Positions 1-6,864 of a stretch of DNA of 7,539 nt are shown here, one piece after another. How positions within the stretch are numbered: position 1 is the first letter of the stretch; every line of letters starts with the position of its first letter. Both the position numbers and the translations under genes were made by a program. Below the pieces are notes generated by a model. That model had not been told where the DNA came from. It worked only from the letters and a program-made list of their open reading frames with translations, and searched no databases. Source of the DNA: Desulfobacterales bacterium (GTDB lineage: Bacteria; Desulfobacterota; DSM-4660; Desulfatiglandales; Desulfatiglandaceae); the NCBI GenBank assembly GCA_021107495.1, contig JAIOSR010000334.1:1-7539 (forward strand), given 5' to 3'.

Positions 1-2
1 AC

Positions 3-728
3 TATTCGGAAGAGTTGAAGACAACACTCATACGTATCGAAACACTTGAAAGGGTAAAGAGCCAGTTGACCAAATTTGTACCCGGTTCCGTTGCCAAGAT
101 GGTCGAGCACGACCCGGACAGGCTGACTTTTGAAAAAACTCCCATGGAAGTGACCATATTATTCATTGATATCCAGGATTTTTCCGGGATAACCGAAGGT
201 TTTGATCAGAGGGTGGTCAATGATATGGTGGAGTGTCATTTTTCCAGGTACCTTGAATGCATATACAGGCATTGCGGAGAAGTAAACGAGACCTCCGGTG
301 ATGGTTTGATGGTTATTTTCCAGGGCGATACTTTAGAAAGCCATGCTAAGAAAGCCGTGGCCGCCGGCCTGGAAATAGTTTTAGAAAACAGCAGTTTAAA
401 TGAAGAGTTCTCTTATCCGTGGGGCAGGGTTGATCTTCACTTGGGAATCAACTCCGGCGAGGCATGGGTAGGCTCCACTAAAATGAAGACACTCACCGGG
501 GAGCGCTGGACCTATACTGCATCGGGGCTGGTCACTGTTTTGGCCGCCCGAATTGGTGGACTGTCAAGTGGGTCTAAGCTTTACGTGGGACCTGAAACAT
601 ATAGATGCATTCGGAATTCCTGCGCTTGTGAATCGATAGGCATTAAGGAACTCAAAAATGTCAAGACTCCCTTAGAAATTTACAGGGTAATGAAGACTAT
701 GGAAGAGTTTTCTTTTGATGAAACATAA
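3..728 (+). CDS. Class III adenylate/guanylate cyclase domain protein, C-terminal part (5' end outside window)
   Basis: The reading frame is open to the left edge, so the first possible start in the window (TTG at 15) is probably internal and an N-terminal sensor or receiver region may be missing. Counting from that TTG, a linker (about 10-40) with the pattern LERVKSQLTKFVPGSV, typical just before class III cyclase domains, leads into the catalytic domain (about 45-225). Both metal-binding aspartates are visible: D52 in LFIDIQDFSGITE and D96 in SGDGLMVIF. R179 in LAARI matches the conserved arginine. Three other usual active-site residues differ: the substrate lysine is E92 (NETSGDG), the substrate Asp/Thr position is L172, and the transition-state asparagine is V175 (GLVTVLAAR). 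The family makes cAMP or cGMP, but this member may have low or changed activity. It faces the same way as the metabolic genes downstream but is separated from them by a repeat-bounded gap, so it is probably a separate unit. The family call is secure; activity is uncertain. Confidence 0.88.
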   Translation, partial: YSEELKTTLIRIETLERVKSQLTKFVPGSVAKMVEHDPDRLTFEKTPMEVTILFIDIQDFSGITEGFDQRVVNDMVECHFSRYLECIYRHCGEVNETSGDGLMVIFQGDTLESHAKKAVAAGLEIVLENSSLNEEFSYPWGRVDLHLGINSGEAWVGSTKMKTLTGERWTYTASGLVTVLAARIGGLSSGSKLYVGPETYRCIRNSCACESIGIKELKNVKTPLEIYRVMKTMEEFSFDET

Positions 729-731
729 CTG

Positions 732-1045
732 CTCAGGTTCAACGTTCAGAGGTTCAGGGTTCAAGCCCGCCCTGGTGCGACGTAACGTGCACTTAAAAAC
801 GGTTCTTCTGAACACTATGCCCAGGGATTTTATCAAAAGTACTCCTAAACCAGGTCTGGGCCAGGGGTTAGATTCATGAAAGACAGGTTGGATTCTGAAC
901 CAAATGCATAGCTCATCCAGTTCTTGCAGAACACCAGGTGCTATTGTAAACAAACCCGGAGAGAATTTTTTGTTGCAGAGGAGATATGAAGAAAACAGCA
1001 AAGCGATTGACCTTGAACTGTGAACCGTGAACCTGATAACCTGAG
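732..1045. repeat. Intergenic region bounded by an imperfect 34-bp inverted repeat of GTTCA/TGAAC units
   Basis: The gap between the cyclase and the acyl-CoA synthetase gene (729-1050) holds no convincing gene. Its left arm (732-765) carries GTTCA at 737, 744, 752 and 759, that is every 7-8 bases. Its right arm (1012-1045) carries TGAAC at 1014, 1021 and 1028, exactly 7 bases apart, followed by the 8-bp tandem AACCTGAT/AACCTGAG (1030-1045). The reverse complement of the left arm matches the right arm at 24 of 34 positions, with perfect ends CTCAGG-type and CTTGAAC. The 246 bases between the arms show nothing I recognise. The right arm stops five bases before the ATG of the next gene. This looks like a dispersed non-coding repeat or MITE-like remnant; no transposase is visible. 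Confidence 0.55.
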
Positions 1046-1050
1046 TTACG

Positions 1051-2511
1051 ATGAAAATTGATAATTTGACCCTCAAAAAACATCCTCCGGCCTTTCAGAA
1101 AGCAGAAAGTGTTGACAGTAACGTCACGGAATTAATGGAGCAATTAGAGGCCCTGTTTCACCCGGAATCTGTTGCGATTGTAGGGGTGCCCAGGGGCATG
1201 AAGACCGGCAAACTGTTCCTTTTGGCCCTACTGGATATGGGTTTTCCAGGTCCCATCTATCCTGTTCATCCTAAGGTCGAAGAGATCGATGGGTTGCGTG
1301 CCTATCCCAGTGTGTCGGCCATCCCCGGTCCGGTGGACTTAGCCATTGTGTTGGTCCCTCATAATGGTGCCCTTTCCGTTATTCGGGAATGTGCCGCCAA
1401 AGGGGTTAAAGGGGCCGTTCTCTTCACAGCAGGGTACAAGGAGACCGGGACCGATGAGGGGATGGCATTGGAAGAGGAGCTTGTGGATGTGGCACGCTCT
1501 TCCGGAATGCGTCTTATCGGGCCTAATTGTATGGGCCTTTACTGTCCAAAGACCGGTCTTTCCTTTTTTCCTCAGCTTTCCAAGGAACCGGGACCCGTTG
1601 GTATAATCTCCCACAGTGGTTCCCTGACCAATATTTTGGGGCGAATGGCCTCTCAAAAGGGGATCCGTTTCAGCAAGGTTGTGAGTCTTGGTAATGAATG
1701 TGACCTCACGAGTGCCGATTTCCTCATGTACCTGGGAAGGGATCCTGAGACACTTCTTATCGGGGCCTATCTGGAGGGGATCAAAAGCGGCCCCCTTTTC
1801 TTTAAGGCCCTTAGGAATGCCTCTCTTATGAAACCGGTAATTATATGGAAGTTGGGCATGACCCCGGAGGGCCGCAGGGCCGCGGCATCTCACACCGGTG
1901 CCTTGGCAGGTTCAGGGGATATATGGGAGGGCGTCGTTCGACAGGGAGGGGCCGTTCCTGTGGTCGGCTTTGAGGCATGGGTGGACGCTATGATGGGCTT
2001 CGCCCTTTTGACGTCCCGTTTGGGCGACCGAATGGCCATTATCTCAGGCCCCGGCGGACTTGCCGTTTCTGCGGCCGAGGCCTGCGGAAGCGCCGGGCTC
2101 AGGATGGCGGAACTCTCATCCGAGACCCGATCCTCTCTTGCCGGGATAGTCCCGCCCACAGGAACGAGCCTGAAAAACCCCATCGATGTTGGCCTCACCG
2201 CATCCCTGGACATGGATATTTATATTCAAAGCGCCCGAACCATTGCTACCGATCCAGGCGTGGACGCCGTGGTAGTCGTGGGTATCGGCCTGACACCGGA
2301 GACCAACCTGTTATACACGGAATCCATGATCCAGGCCCGTGAGGATTTTCAGAAACCCTTTGTCATGGTGAGTATTCCCGGATTCGAGCCTGGGTTCGCC
2401 CGGACATTTTGCGAGGCAGGGGTGCCGTTTTTCGAGACAGCCGAACGTGCGATGACCACTTACGCAATGGTGCGCCGCTACCAGTTATGGCGTAAGCACA
2501 TGGAGGCTTGA
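1051..2511 (+). CDS. Acyl-CoA synthetase (NDP-forming) alpha-type subunit / CoA-binding domain protein
   Basis: This 486-residue protein has the layout of the alpha subunit of ADP-forming acetyl/acyl-CoA synthetase, which is related to succinyl-CoA synthetase. These enzymes interconvert acyl-CoA + ADP + Pi with acid + CoA + ATP in the cytoplasm. Visible parts are a CoA-binding Rossmann-like domain (about 29-160, starting LFHPESVAIVGV and ending IGPNCMG at 156-162), a second ligase domain (about 180-305) with SHSGSL (187-192), GNE (214-216) and YLEGI (E242), and a third flavodoxin-like domain (about 325-480). H281 in SHTGALAG sits where the phospho-histidine of the family lies. No ATP-grasp beta domain is fused or encoded next door, so a partner must lie elsewhere, or the protein may act as a CoA-binding or acyltransferase-like protein. 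The ATG at 1051 has no clear Shine-Dalgarno sequence and lies just after a repeat arm. M29 at 1135, just before the conserved domain, is an alternative start. The next gene is 46 bp away and probably co-transcribed. Confidence 0.87.
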   Translation: MKIDNLTLKKHPPAFQKAESVDSNVTELMEQLEALFHPESVAIVGVPRGMKTGKLFLLALLDMGFPGPIYPVHPKVEEIDGLRAYPSVSAIPGPVDLAIVLVPHNGALSVIRECAAKGVKGAVLFTAGYKETGTDEGMALEEELVDVARSSGMRLIGPNCMGLYCPKTGLSFFPQLSKEPGPVGIISHSGSLTNILGRMASQKGIRFSKVVSLGNECDLTSADFLMYLGRDPETLLIGAYLEGIKSGPLFFKALRNASLMKPVIIWKLGMTPEGRRAAASHTGALAGSGDIWEGVVRQGGAVPVVGFEAWVDAMMGFALLTSRLGDRMAIISGPGGLAVSAAEACGSAGLRMAELSSETRSSLAGIVPPTGTSLKNPIDVGLTASLDMDIYIQSARTIATDPGVDAVVVVGIGLTPETNLLYTESMIQAREDFQKPFVMVSIPGFEPGFARTFCEAGVPFFETAERAMTTYAMVRRYQLWRKHMEA

Positions 2512-2542
2512 AGTTTTTTCAATAACTGTCTGATAAAATAAT

Positions 2543-2550
2543 AAGGAGGT
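2543..2550 (+). promoter_or_regulatory. Strong Shine-Dalgarno AAGGAGGT that sets the start of the ferredoxin/CCG gene
   Basis: AAGGAGGT is a near-perfect match to the anti-Shine-Dalgarno sequence. Two ATGs follow, at 2552 and 2558. The first is one base away, too close for normal initiation. The second is at a normal seven-base spacing, so 2558 is preferred. Confidence 0.8.
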
Positions 2551-2557
2551 TATGGTT

Positions 2558-3556
2558 ATGTGGGATGCGGAAAAATGTGATCTTTGCGGGGAATGCCTGG
2601 AGCGCTGCCAGTATGTGGACTATGATAAGGAAAAGGCCGTTCGGCAGATTAAGGAACTGATGGAAGATAAGCCGGCTGAAATTCTCAAGGAATGTATTAC
2701 CTGCTGTGCGTGCAATGAATACTGCCCTACGGGCGCCGACCCTTTTGACCTTATAAACAGGCTGCAGGAGGTGCACAATTCCCTGCCCATACCTGAAAAG
2801 ATGCGAAAATTTATGGATGCCGGTGGGACAATGCCCTCGGCCCTGATAAGGGGCGAGGATTCCAGACCCGCCCTTTCTCTCTGTGTCATGGAACACCCCA
2901 TGCCGGGTGATGCCGTCGGCGGGCAGATGTTTGAGGGAATGACCATTGCCAAGGGGGGCGATTATTTCTGTTATCTGGGTTATGTGCACATCGGCATGGA
3001 GAGTCCTCTGAGGGAACACGCTCAGGGCTTCATAGACACGCTTGCCGCTATCGGCGCAAAAGAGATCGTATTCATACACGCGGACTGCCATGCAATGATC
3101 TCAAAAATGCCCGAGTATGGCATTGAGGTCCCTTTCAAGGCCATTCACATTGTCGAGTATATGAGGGATTATCTCAAGGCCCATCCTGAAAAGATCACGC
3201 CCCTCAATCGCAAGATAGCCTATCAGAGACCGTGCGCCTCCAGGTATTCGGGAGAGATCGAACCTATTCTGGATGAGATGTTTGAACTGATCGGCGTGGA
3301 AAGGGTGGACAGAAAATACGATCGGGAATCGGCCCAGTGCTGCGGTTCCCTGTTCTCACGTATTGACCCTGAGAGAATCAAGCCCATGGTTGAGGCAAAT
3401 ATCCAGGACGCTGTTGATACCGGTGCCGAGGCAATGGTGTTTTTATGCCCCCTCTGCATGGGAGGCCTCGCCAAACCCGCGGGTGAGAAGGGTATGAAGC
3501 CCATTTTCATAACCCAGCTTGTCCGTATGGCCCTCGGGGAGATTCCTTTTCCGTAG
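2558..3556 (+). CDS. Ferredoxin plus CCG-domain Fe-S oxidoreductase (HdrD/GlpC-like)
   Basis: This 332-residue protein starts with a two-cluster ferredoxin domain: C7-C10-C13-C17 (CDLCGECLERC) and C46-C49-C52-C56 (CITCCACNEYC, with an extra C50), each ligating one [4Fe-4S] cluster. The C-terminal part has one complete cysteine-rich CCG motif, C226, C261-C262-G and C297-P-L-C300, of the kind that binds a non-cubane [4Fe-4S] cluster or redox site in heterodisulfide reductase HdrB/D, GlpC and related proteins. The middle (about 105-200), where a first CCG domain would lie, is degenerate: it has C109, C138 and an HADCHAM segment (H174-H178) but no CCG. No membrane segment or signal peptide is visible, so it is probably a cytoplasmic electron carrier for the neighbouring molybdopterin enzyme. 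Its start is set by the Shine-Dalgarno sequence at 2543-2550. Two in-frame TAG stops end it. The fold call is firm; the partner and the electron acceptor are inferred. Confidence 0.87.
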   Translation: MWDAEKCDLCGECLERCQYVDYDKEKAVRQIKELMEDKPAEILKECITCCACNEYCPTGADPFDLINRLQEVHNSLPIPEKMRKFMDAGGTMPSALIRGEDSRPALSLCVMEHPMPGDAVGGQMFEGMTIAKGGDYFCYLGYVHIGMESPLREHAQGFIDTLAAIGAKEIVFIHADCHAMISKMPEYGIEVPFKAIHIVEYMRDYLKAHPEKITPLNRKIAYQRPCASRYSGEIEPILDEMFELIGVERVDRKYDRESAQCCGSLFSRIDPERIKPMVEANIQDAVDTGAEAMVFLCPLCMGGLAKPAGEKGMKPIFITQLVRMALGEIPFP

Positions 3557-3590
3557 TAGCCTACTGCGCGGGATGAACCAAATGAAAAAA

Positions 3591-3784
3591 ATTTCAAATT
3601 CTAAATACCTAATGACCAAAACAGGATCAAAAAACGAACTTCCAACGTCGAACATCGAACTTCCAATGTCGAATTATGGTACGCCTTAGGAGTTTCAGTT
3701 TTACTAAAAAAAAGGAGCGAAGCGACATCTACATTCGATGTTCGACGTTCATCTTTTTCCTGTTTGTAATTTGGAATTTTAAAT
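3591..3784. repeat. Palindromic intergenic element built of 7-bp CGAACNT-type repeats
   Basis: This element fills most of the 307-bp gap between the CCG-domain gene and the molybdopterin gene. The left half holds six consecutive heptads (3635-3676: CGAACTT, CCAACGT, CGAACAT, CGAACTT, CCAATGT, CGAATTA). The right half holds three heptads on the opposite strand (3731-3751). A 16-bp perfect inverted repeat pairs 3644-3659 with 3734-3749. Outer arms also pair: 3591-3606 with 3769-3784 (14/16), and a CAGGA block near 3622 with TCCTG near 3758. The centre (3699-3730) is T/A-rich and contains GGAGCGAAGCGAC. Bases 3623-3698 recur at 6865-6940. No transposase is present; it resembles a non-autonomous or dispersed intergenic repeat. 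If transcribed it could form a long hairpin between two genes that otherwise look like one operon. Confidence 0.8.
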
Positions 3785-3792
3785 AATCCATC

Positions 3793-3813
3793 ACTCCAGT
3801 ACTCCAATACTCC
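3793..3813. repeat. Short 8-bp tandem repeat, ACTCC three times
   Basis: ACTCC occurs at 3793, 3801 and 3809, exactly 8 bases apart, as ACTCCAGT, ACTCCAAT and ACTCC. It lies just outside the right outer arm of the palindromic element and 50 bases before the molybdopterin gene. It may be part of the same compound element. Confidence 0.6.
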
Positions 3814-3863
3814 GGAGAACGGATAGGAAAGCTATTTTACCACAACCCTAACGGAGAAAACCC

Positions 3864-6107
3864 ATGCCGGAATGGAAAAAGACATTTTGTGCACTTTGTT
3901 ATCATAACTGCGGTCTTGAAATACAGACGGAGGGGCACCGGATCACAAAGGTTCGGCCGGACAGGGACCATCCCAGGACAAAGGGTTATGTCTGCCGAAA
4001 AGGAATGAAAATAGCCCATTACCAGGATCACAAAGAACGTTTAACCCATCCCTTGAAGCGGGAAGGGGATCAATTCGTAAAGATATCCTGGGACCAGGCC
4101 ATATCCGAAATCGCCGAAAAGCTTAAACAAATATTAGGCAAACACGGCCCTCGCGCCTTGGCCTACGTGGGTGGTGGGGGCCAGGGTTGCCACATGGAGG
4201 CGGGTTTTGGCCGCACACTTTTAACGGCCCTTGGTTCCCAGTATCATTACTCGGCCCTGGGTCAGGAATTGACCGGACTTTTCTGGATCAACGGCCGGGC
4301 CTATGGCCGCCAGAACCTGCATTTGATGCCGGACTTGGACAGGGCCGAAAATTTTCTGGCAATGGGATGGAACGGTTATGTGAGCAATGCCGGGGTCAAC
4401 CGGGCACGGAAACGGATCAATGAGTTTGCCAAAGACCCGGACAAACAACTGATCGTTATAGATCCCCTGTTGAGTGAGACGGCCAGACAGGCGAATACAC
4501 ACCTGCAAATACGGATCGGCACAGCCGCCCTGTTCCTGAAATCAATGATCGCAATCATTCTTCAGGAAGGCTGGGAGGACAAGGCCTATATCAGCGATTA
4601 CTGCCAAGGTTTTGACCGGATTGCGCCCTGGTTTAAGAATTTTGATGTGGCATCCGCCCTTGAGGTATGTGGTGTGGATTATGACAAGGTCAAGGAGGTG
4701 GCCCGCGTATACGCCACACGGCCAACGGCCATGAGGACGGACTTAGGGTTGCTCATGGACCGGCAGAGTACAATGAATTCCTATCTTGAAATGATTCTAA
4801 TGGCTGTTTGCGGCCGTATCGGTACGCCGGGCGGTAATGTATTCAATGGGCATCTGATGCCCCTGGGACCCCATTCGGATGAGCGTGATGAAAGAACCTG
4901 GCGAACGGCGAGTACAGGTATACCGGCCATTATGGGGTATTTTCCTCCCAATGTTATTCCGGAAGAGATCCTGTCCCAAAAAGATGATCGTCTGAGGGCC
5001 ATGATCGTCAGCGGGGCGAACCCCCTGCGCTCCTATGCGGATACCTCAGTCTACGAAGAGGCCTTTAAGGAACTGGACCTTTTGGTAACCATTGAAATTG
5101 CCATGACTGAAACGGCGCGTATGGGTCATTATGTGCTCCCTGCCAGGTCGGCCTTTGAAAAATGGGACACCACCTTCTTTAACCTCACCTTTCCCGAAAC
5201 ATACTTTCAACTCCGTCACCCTCATTGTGATGCCCGTGGCGAGCCTTTAGAGGAGGGAGACATCTTTACCCGTTTAGCCGAAGCCTTGGGGATCCTGCCG
5301 GAGATACCCGAATCCCTGTTTCAGGCCGCCTACGGGGATCGGAAGGGCTTTGCATCGGAACTATTTGAGTGGATAAGTCAGGATAAGAAGGCCGCCAGGT
5401 TGTTACCTTTTATTGCGGCAAAGACCTTAGGCAAAAGTGTGAAATCGGCCCATCTGGCCGCGGTCTGGGGTCTGCTCGCCATGTACCCCCGACACGCTGC
5501 AGATGATCTTTCAAGGGCCGGTTATGAGGTGACACCCTTTTTAGGTGATTCCCTTTTTCAGGGGCTCCTGGACCATCCGGAAGGGATTATGATCGGCAGG
5601 CTGGAGCCGGGCGAAAACCTGAAAAAACTGAGAACACCGGATAAAAAAATAGGCCTGTACATTGAAGAAATGGCCGAATGGATCATGGAGATTGAGCCGG
5701 ACGCGGAGAAGGAGTCCATAAACAACCCGGATTTTCCCCTGGTACTGGTTGCAGGCAGGCATTTTCCTTATACTGCAAACAGTATTATGCGTGATCCTGA
5801 ATGGAATGAGCATAAGGCCCTATGCACGGCACTCATGAATAATGAAGATACACAGGCATTGGGCATTGTGGACGGCCAAGAGGCATGGGTGACCACCGAG
5901 GCGTCCCGTGTCAAAATACCGGTTGAGGTTTCTGACATGGCGGCACCGGGTACGGTCACCATACCGCACGGATTCGGGCTTGGTTATATGGGGCAGGATT
6001 ACGGCGTCAACATCAACCTGCTTACAAAGAACACCCATCGGGACAGGCTGGCTGGAACTCCCTTTCACCGGTATGTGCCATGCAGAGTTGAGGCGTGCAG
6101 GGAGTGA
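3864..6107 (+). CDS. Molybdopterin (Mo/W-bisMGD) oxidoreductase family protein, cytoplasmic
   Basis: This 747-residue protein belongs to the DMSO reductase superfamily, whose members bind Mo or W with two pterin cofactors. The N-terminus has the [4Fe-4S] motif C9-X2-C12-X3-C16-X27-C44 followed by R45-K46-G47. Then come the family segments HPLKREG (62-68), ISWDQAISEIAEKL (74-87), VIDPLLSETA in the pterin-binding core, SGANPL (383-388), and a C-terminal cofactor-binding domain from about 623 with AGRHFPYTANS and IPHGFG (700-705). There is no Tat signal, so it acts in the cytoplasm. In the segment where Sec, Cys, Ser or Asp normally binds the metal, the sequence reads SALGQELTGLFW (130-141), which places E135 at that position by eye. 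Acetylene hydratase of Pelobacter has a similar size and single-cluster layout but uses Cys there. A GGAG at 3853-3856 gives a good seven-base spacing to the ATG. The neighbouring ferredoxin/CCG protein suggests an electron-transferring enzyme. The family is secure; the substrate is unknown. Confidence 0.9.
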   Translation: MPEWKKTFCALCYHNCGLEIQTEGHRITKVRPDRDHPRTKGYVCRKGMKIAHYQDHKERLTHPLKREGDQFVKISWDQAISEIAEKLKQILGKHGPRALAYVGGGGQGCHMEAGFGRTLLTALGSQYHYSALGQELTGLFWINGRAYGRQNLHLMPDLDRAENFLAMGWNGYVSNAGVNRARKRINEFAKDPDKQLIVIDPLLSETARQANTHLQIRIGTAALFLKSMIAIILQEGWEDKAYISDYCQGFDRIAPWFKNFDVASALEVCGVDYDKVKEVARVYATRPTAMRTDLGLLMDRQSTMNSYLEMILMAVCGRIGTPGGNVFNGHLMPLGPHSDERDERTWRTASTGIPAIMGYFPPNVIPEEILSQKDDRLRAMIVSGANPLRSYADTSVYEEAFKELDLLVTIEIAMTETARMGHYVLPARSAFEKWDTTFFNLTFPETYFQLRHPHCDARGEPLEEGDIFTRLAEALGILPEIPESLFQAAYGDRKGFASELFEWISQDKKAARLLPFIAAKTLGKSVKSAHLAAVWGLLAMYPRHAADDLSRAGYEVTPFLGDSLFQGLLDHPEGIMIGRLEPGENLKKLRTPDKKIGLYIEEMAEWIMEIEPDAEKESINNPDFPLVLVAGRHFPYTANSIMRDPEWNEHKALCTALMNNEDTQALGIVDGQEAWVTTEASRVKIPVEVSDMAAPGTVTIPHGFGLGYMGQDYGVNINLLTKNTHRDRLAGTPFHRYVPCRVEACRE

Positions 6108-6160
6108 TCATGGACAAGCATAAGAATATAGGTGCAAATTAATGGAGCTTTAGGTACCAG

Positions 6161-6227
6161 GGGTCTTGGGATCTTTTCTTCGGTTCCAGGTCTCCCGCCG
6201 GAGTCACTCAGAAAAGACCCAAGACCC
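6161..6227. repeat. Long intergenic hairpin between the molybdopterin and FmdE-like genes
   Basis: Bases 6161-6170 (GGGTCTTGGG) pair perfectly with 6218-6227, and 6172-6179 (TCTTTTCT) with 6210-6217, giving 18 base pairs with one bulged base. The 30-base loop contains a smaller stem, CTCC (6192-6195) with GGAG (6200-6203). No run of T follows the right arm, so it is not a classic intrinsic terminator. It may be an RNA processing or stability element, or another dispersed repeat. The 152-base gap around it has no gene. Confidence 0.6.
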
Positions 6228-6247
6228 TGTTAGTGACCAGTTAGATG

Positions 6248-6254
6248 AAGGGTG
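6248..6254 (+). promoter_or_regulatory. Probable Shine-Dalgarno AAGGGTG that decides the FmdE-like start
   Basis: AAGGGTG lies between two in-frame ATGs, at 6245 and 6260. It is five bases before the second and overlaps the first. Nothing resembling a ribosome binding site precedes 6245. The second ATG is therefore preferred, with moderate certainty because the match is partial. Confidence 0.5.
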
Positions 6255-6259
6255 TGAAT

Positions 6260-6862
6260 ATGCAAGAGCTTAAGGAGCCGGATTCGAAGATATTCCAGTT
6301 GATGGTCTGTGGAAGACCATTGGATGTTTTTTTAAATGACATAGAACATTTTCACGGTTTTGTAGCCCCGGGTCTTGTCTTAGGGGGCTTCATGGTGGAC
6401 TGGGCCCGGGATCTCGTGGGGCTGAATGTGGAATCGGATGCCATAGTGGAAACATGCCACTGTCTGCCCGATTCCATTCAGATATTCACGCCGTGCACTA
6501 TCGGCAACGGCTGGCTGAAGGTCCTGGATTGGGATAAGTTTGCATTAACCCTTTATGATAAAAGAAAACTCACCGGATACCGGGTCTGGTTTGATCTTGA
6601 AAAGGCCGCATTGTTCCCGAAGATCCAGGGCTGGTATATGCGAAGTATTTCAAAGAAGGATCTGCCCCTGGAGGTCCTGCTTGAAGAGATTATCCGTGCT
6701 CGAAGATCCGTCTTATCCTGTCGTGCGGTTCGTGTTATCAGCCATTACCGTAAAAAGAGTAAAGGAGATATTGCGGTCTGTTCGGGATGCGGGGAGGCAT
6801 ATCCGGCCTCACAAGGCAACCAATGCTCTGCATGCCGGGGAGAAGGGTATTACCGTTTTTAA
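6260..6862 (+). CDS. FmdE-family protein with C-terminal zinc ribbon
   Basis: This 200-residue protein resembles the FmdE family (PF02663), named after a protein encoded with molybdenum formylmethanofuran dehydrogenase and often found near molybdopterin enzymes in anaerobes. The N-terminal domain carries FHGFVAPGLVLGG (31-43), the counterpart of the usual FHGHLCPGLALG, followed by ETCHCLPDSIQIFTPCTIGNGWL (64-86), with C66, C68, D71 and C79 and the family's typical D-x-I-Q and CTxGxG features. The C-terminus has a zinc-ribbon-like pair, C174-X2-C177 (CSGC) and C189-X2-C192 (CSAC). Two conserved residues of the HGHLC motif are changed: the second His is F34 and the Cys is A36. The exact role of the family is not settled; a cofactor or accessory role for the upstream molybdopterin enzyme is an inference from position. 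An ATG at 6245 would add five residues but lacks a ribosome binding site. It ends two bases before a heptad repeat. Confidence 0.85.
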   Translation: MQELKEPDSKIFQLMVCGRPLDVFLNDIEHFHGFVAPGLVLGGFMVDWARDLVGLNVESDAIVETCHCLPDSIQIFTPCTIGNGWLKVLDWDKFALTLYDKRKLTGYRVWFDLEKAALFPKIQGWYMRSISKKDLPLEVLLEEIIRARRSVLSCRAVRVISHYRKKSKGDIAVCSGCGEAYPASQGNQCSACRGEGYYRF

Positions 6863-6864
6863 TT

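Noticed and set aside
986..1030. Mini open frame (14 codons) after GAGGAG
   Set aside because: The ribosome-binding spacing is too short and the frame ends inside the repeat arm.
672..1076. Minus-strand open frame of 134 codons across the 729-1050 gap
   Set aside because: It runs through both repeat arms and into the neighbouring genes, has no recognisable domain and shows repeat-derived composition at its ends.
1339..1893. Minus-strand open frame of 184 codons inside the acyl-CoA synthetase gene
   Set aside because: It is antisense to a clear conserved protein and has no family features.
2519..3091. Minus-strand open frame of 190 codons over the ferredoxin/CCG gene
   Set aside because: It is antisense to a gene with clear cysteine motifs and a strong ribosome binding site.
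3635..3751. CRISPR array
   Set aside because: The units are 7 bp with no unique spacers and no cas genes are nearby.
3601..3807. Minus-strand open frame of 68 codons
   Set aside because: It is made entirely of the palindromic heptad element; its protein sequence (STLEVRCSTLEVRF) simply reflects the DNA repeat.
3557..3863. Insertion sequence
   Set aside because: No transposase frame or flanking target duplication can be seen; only the repeat structure is supported.
3864..6107. Formate dehydrogenase catalytic subunit
   Set aside because: No Sec (in-frame TGA) or Cys at the ligand position and no following His, so only the broader family is supported.
6161..6240. Rho-independent terminator after the molybdopterin gene
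   Set aside because: The hairpin lacks a following T-run and has a large loop.
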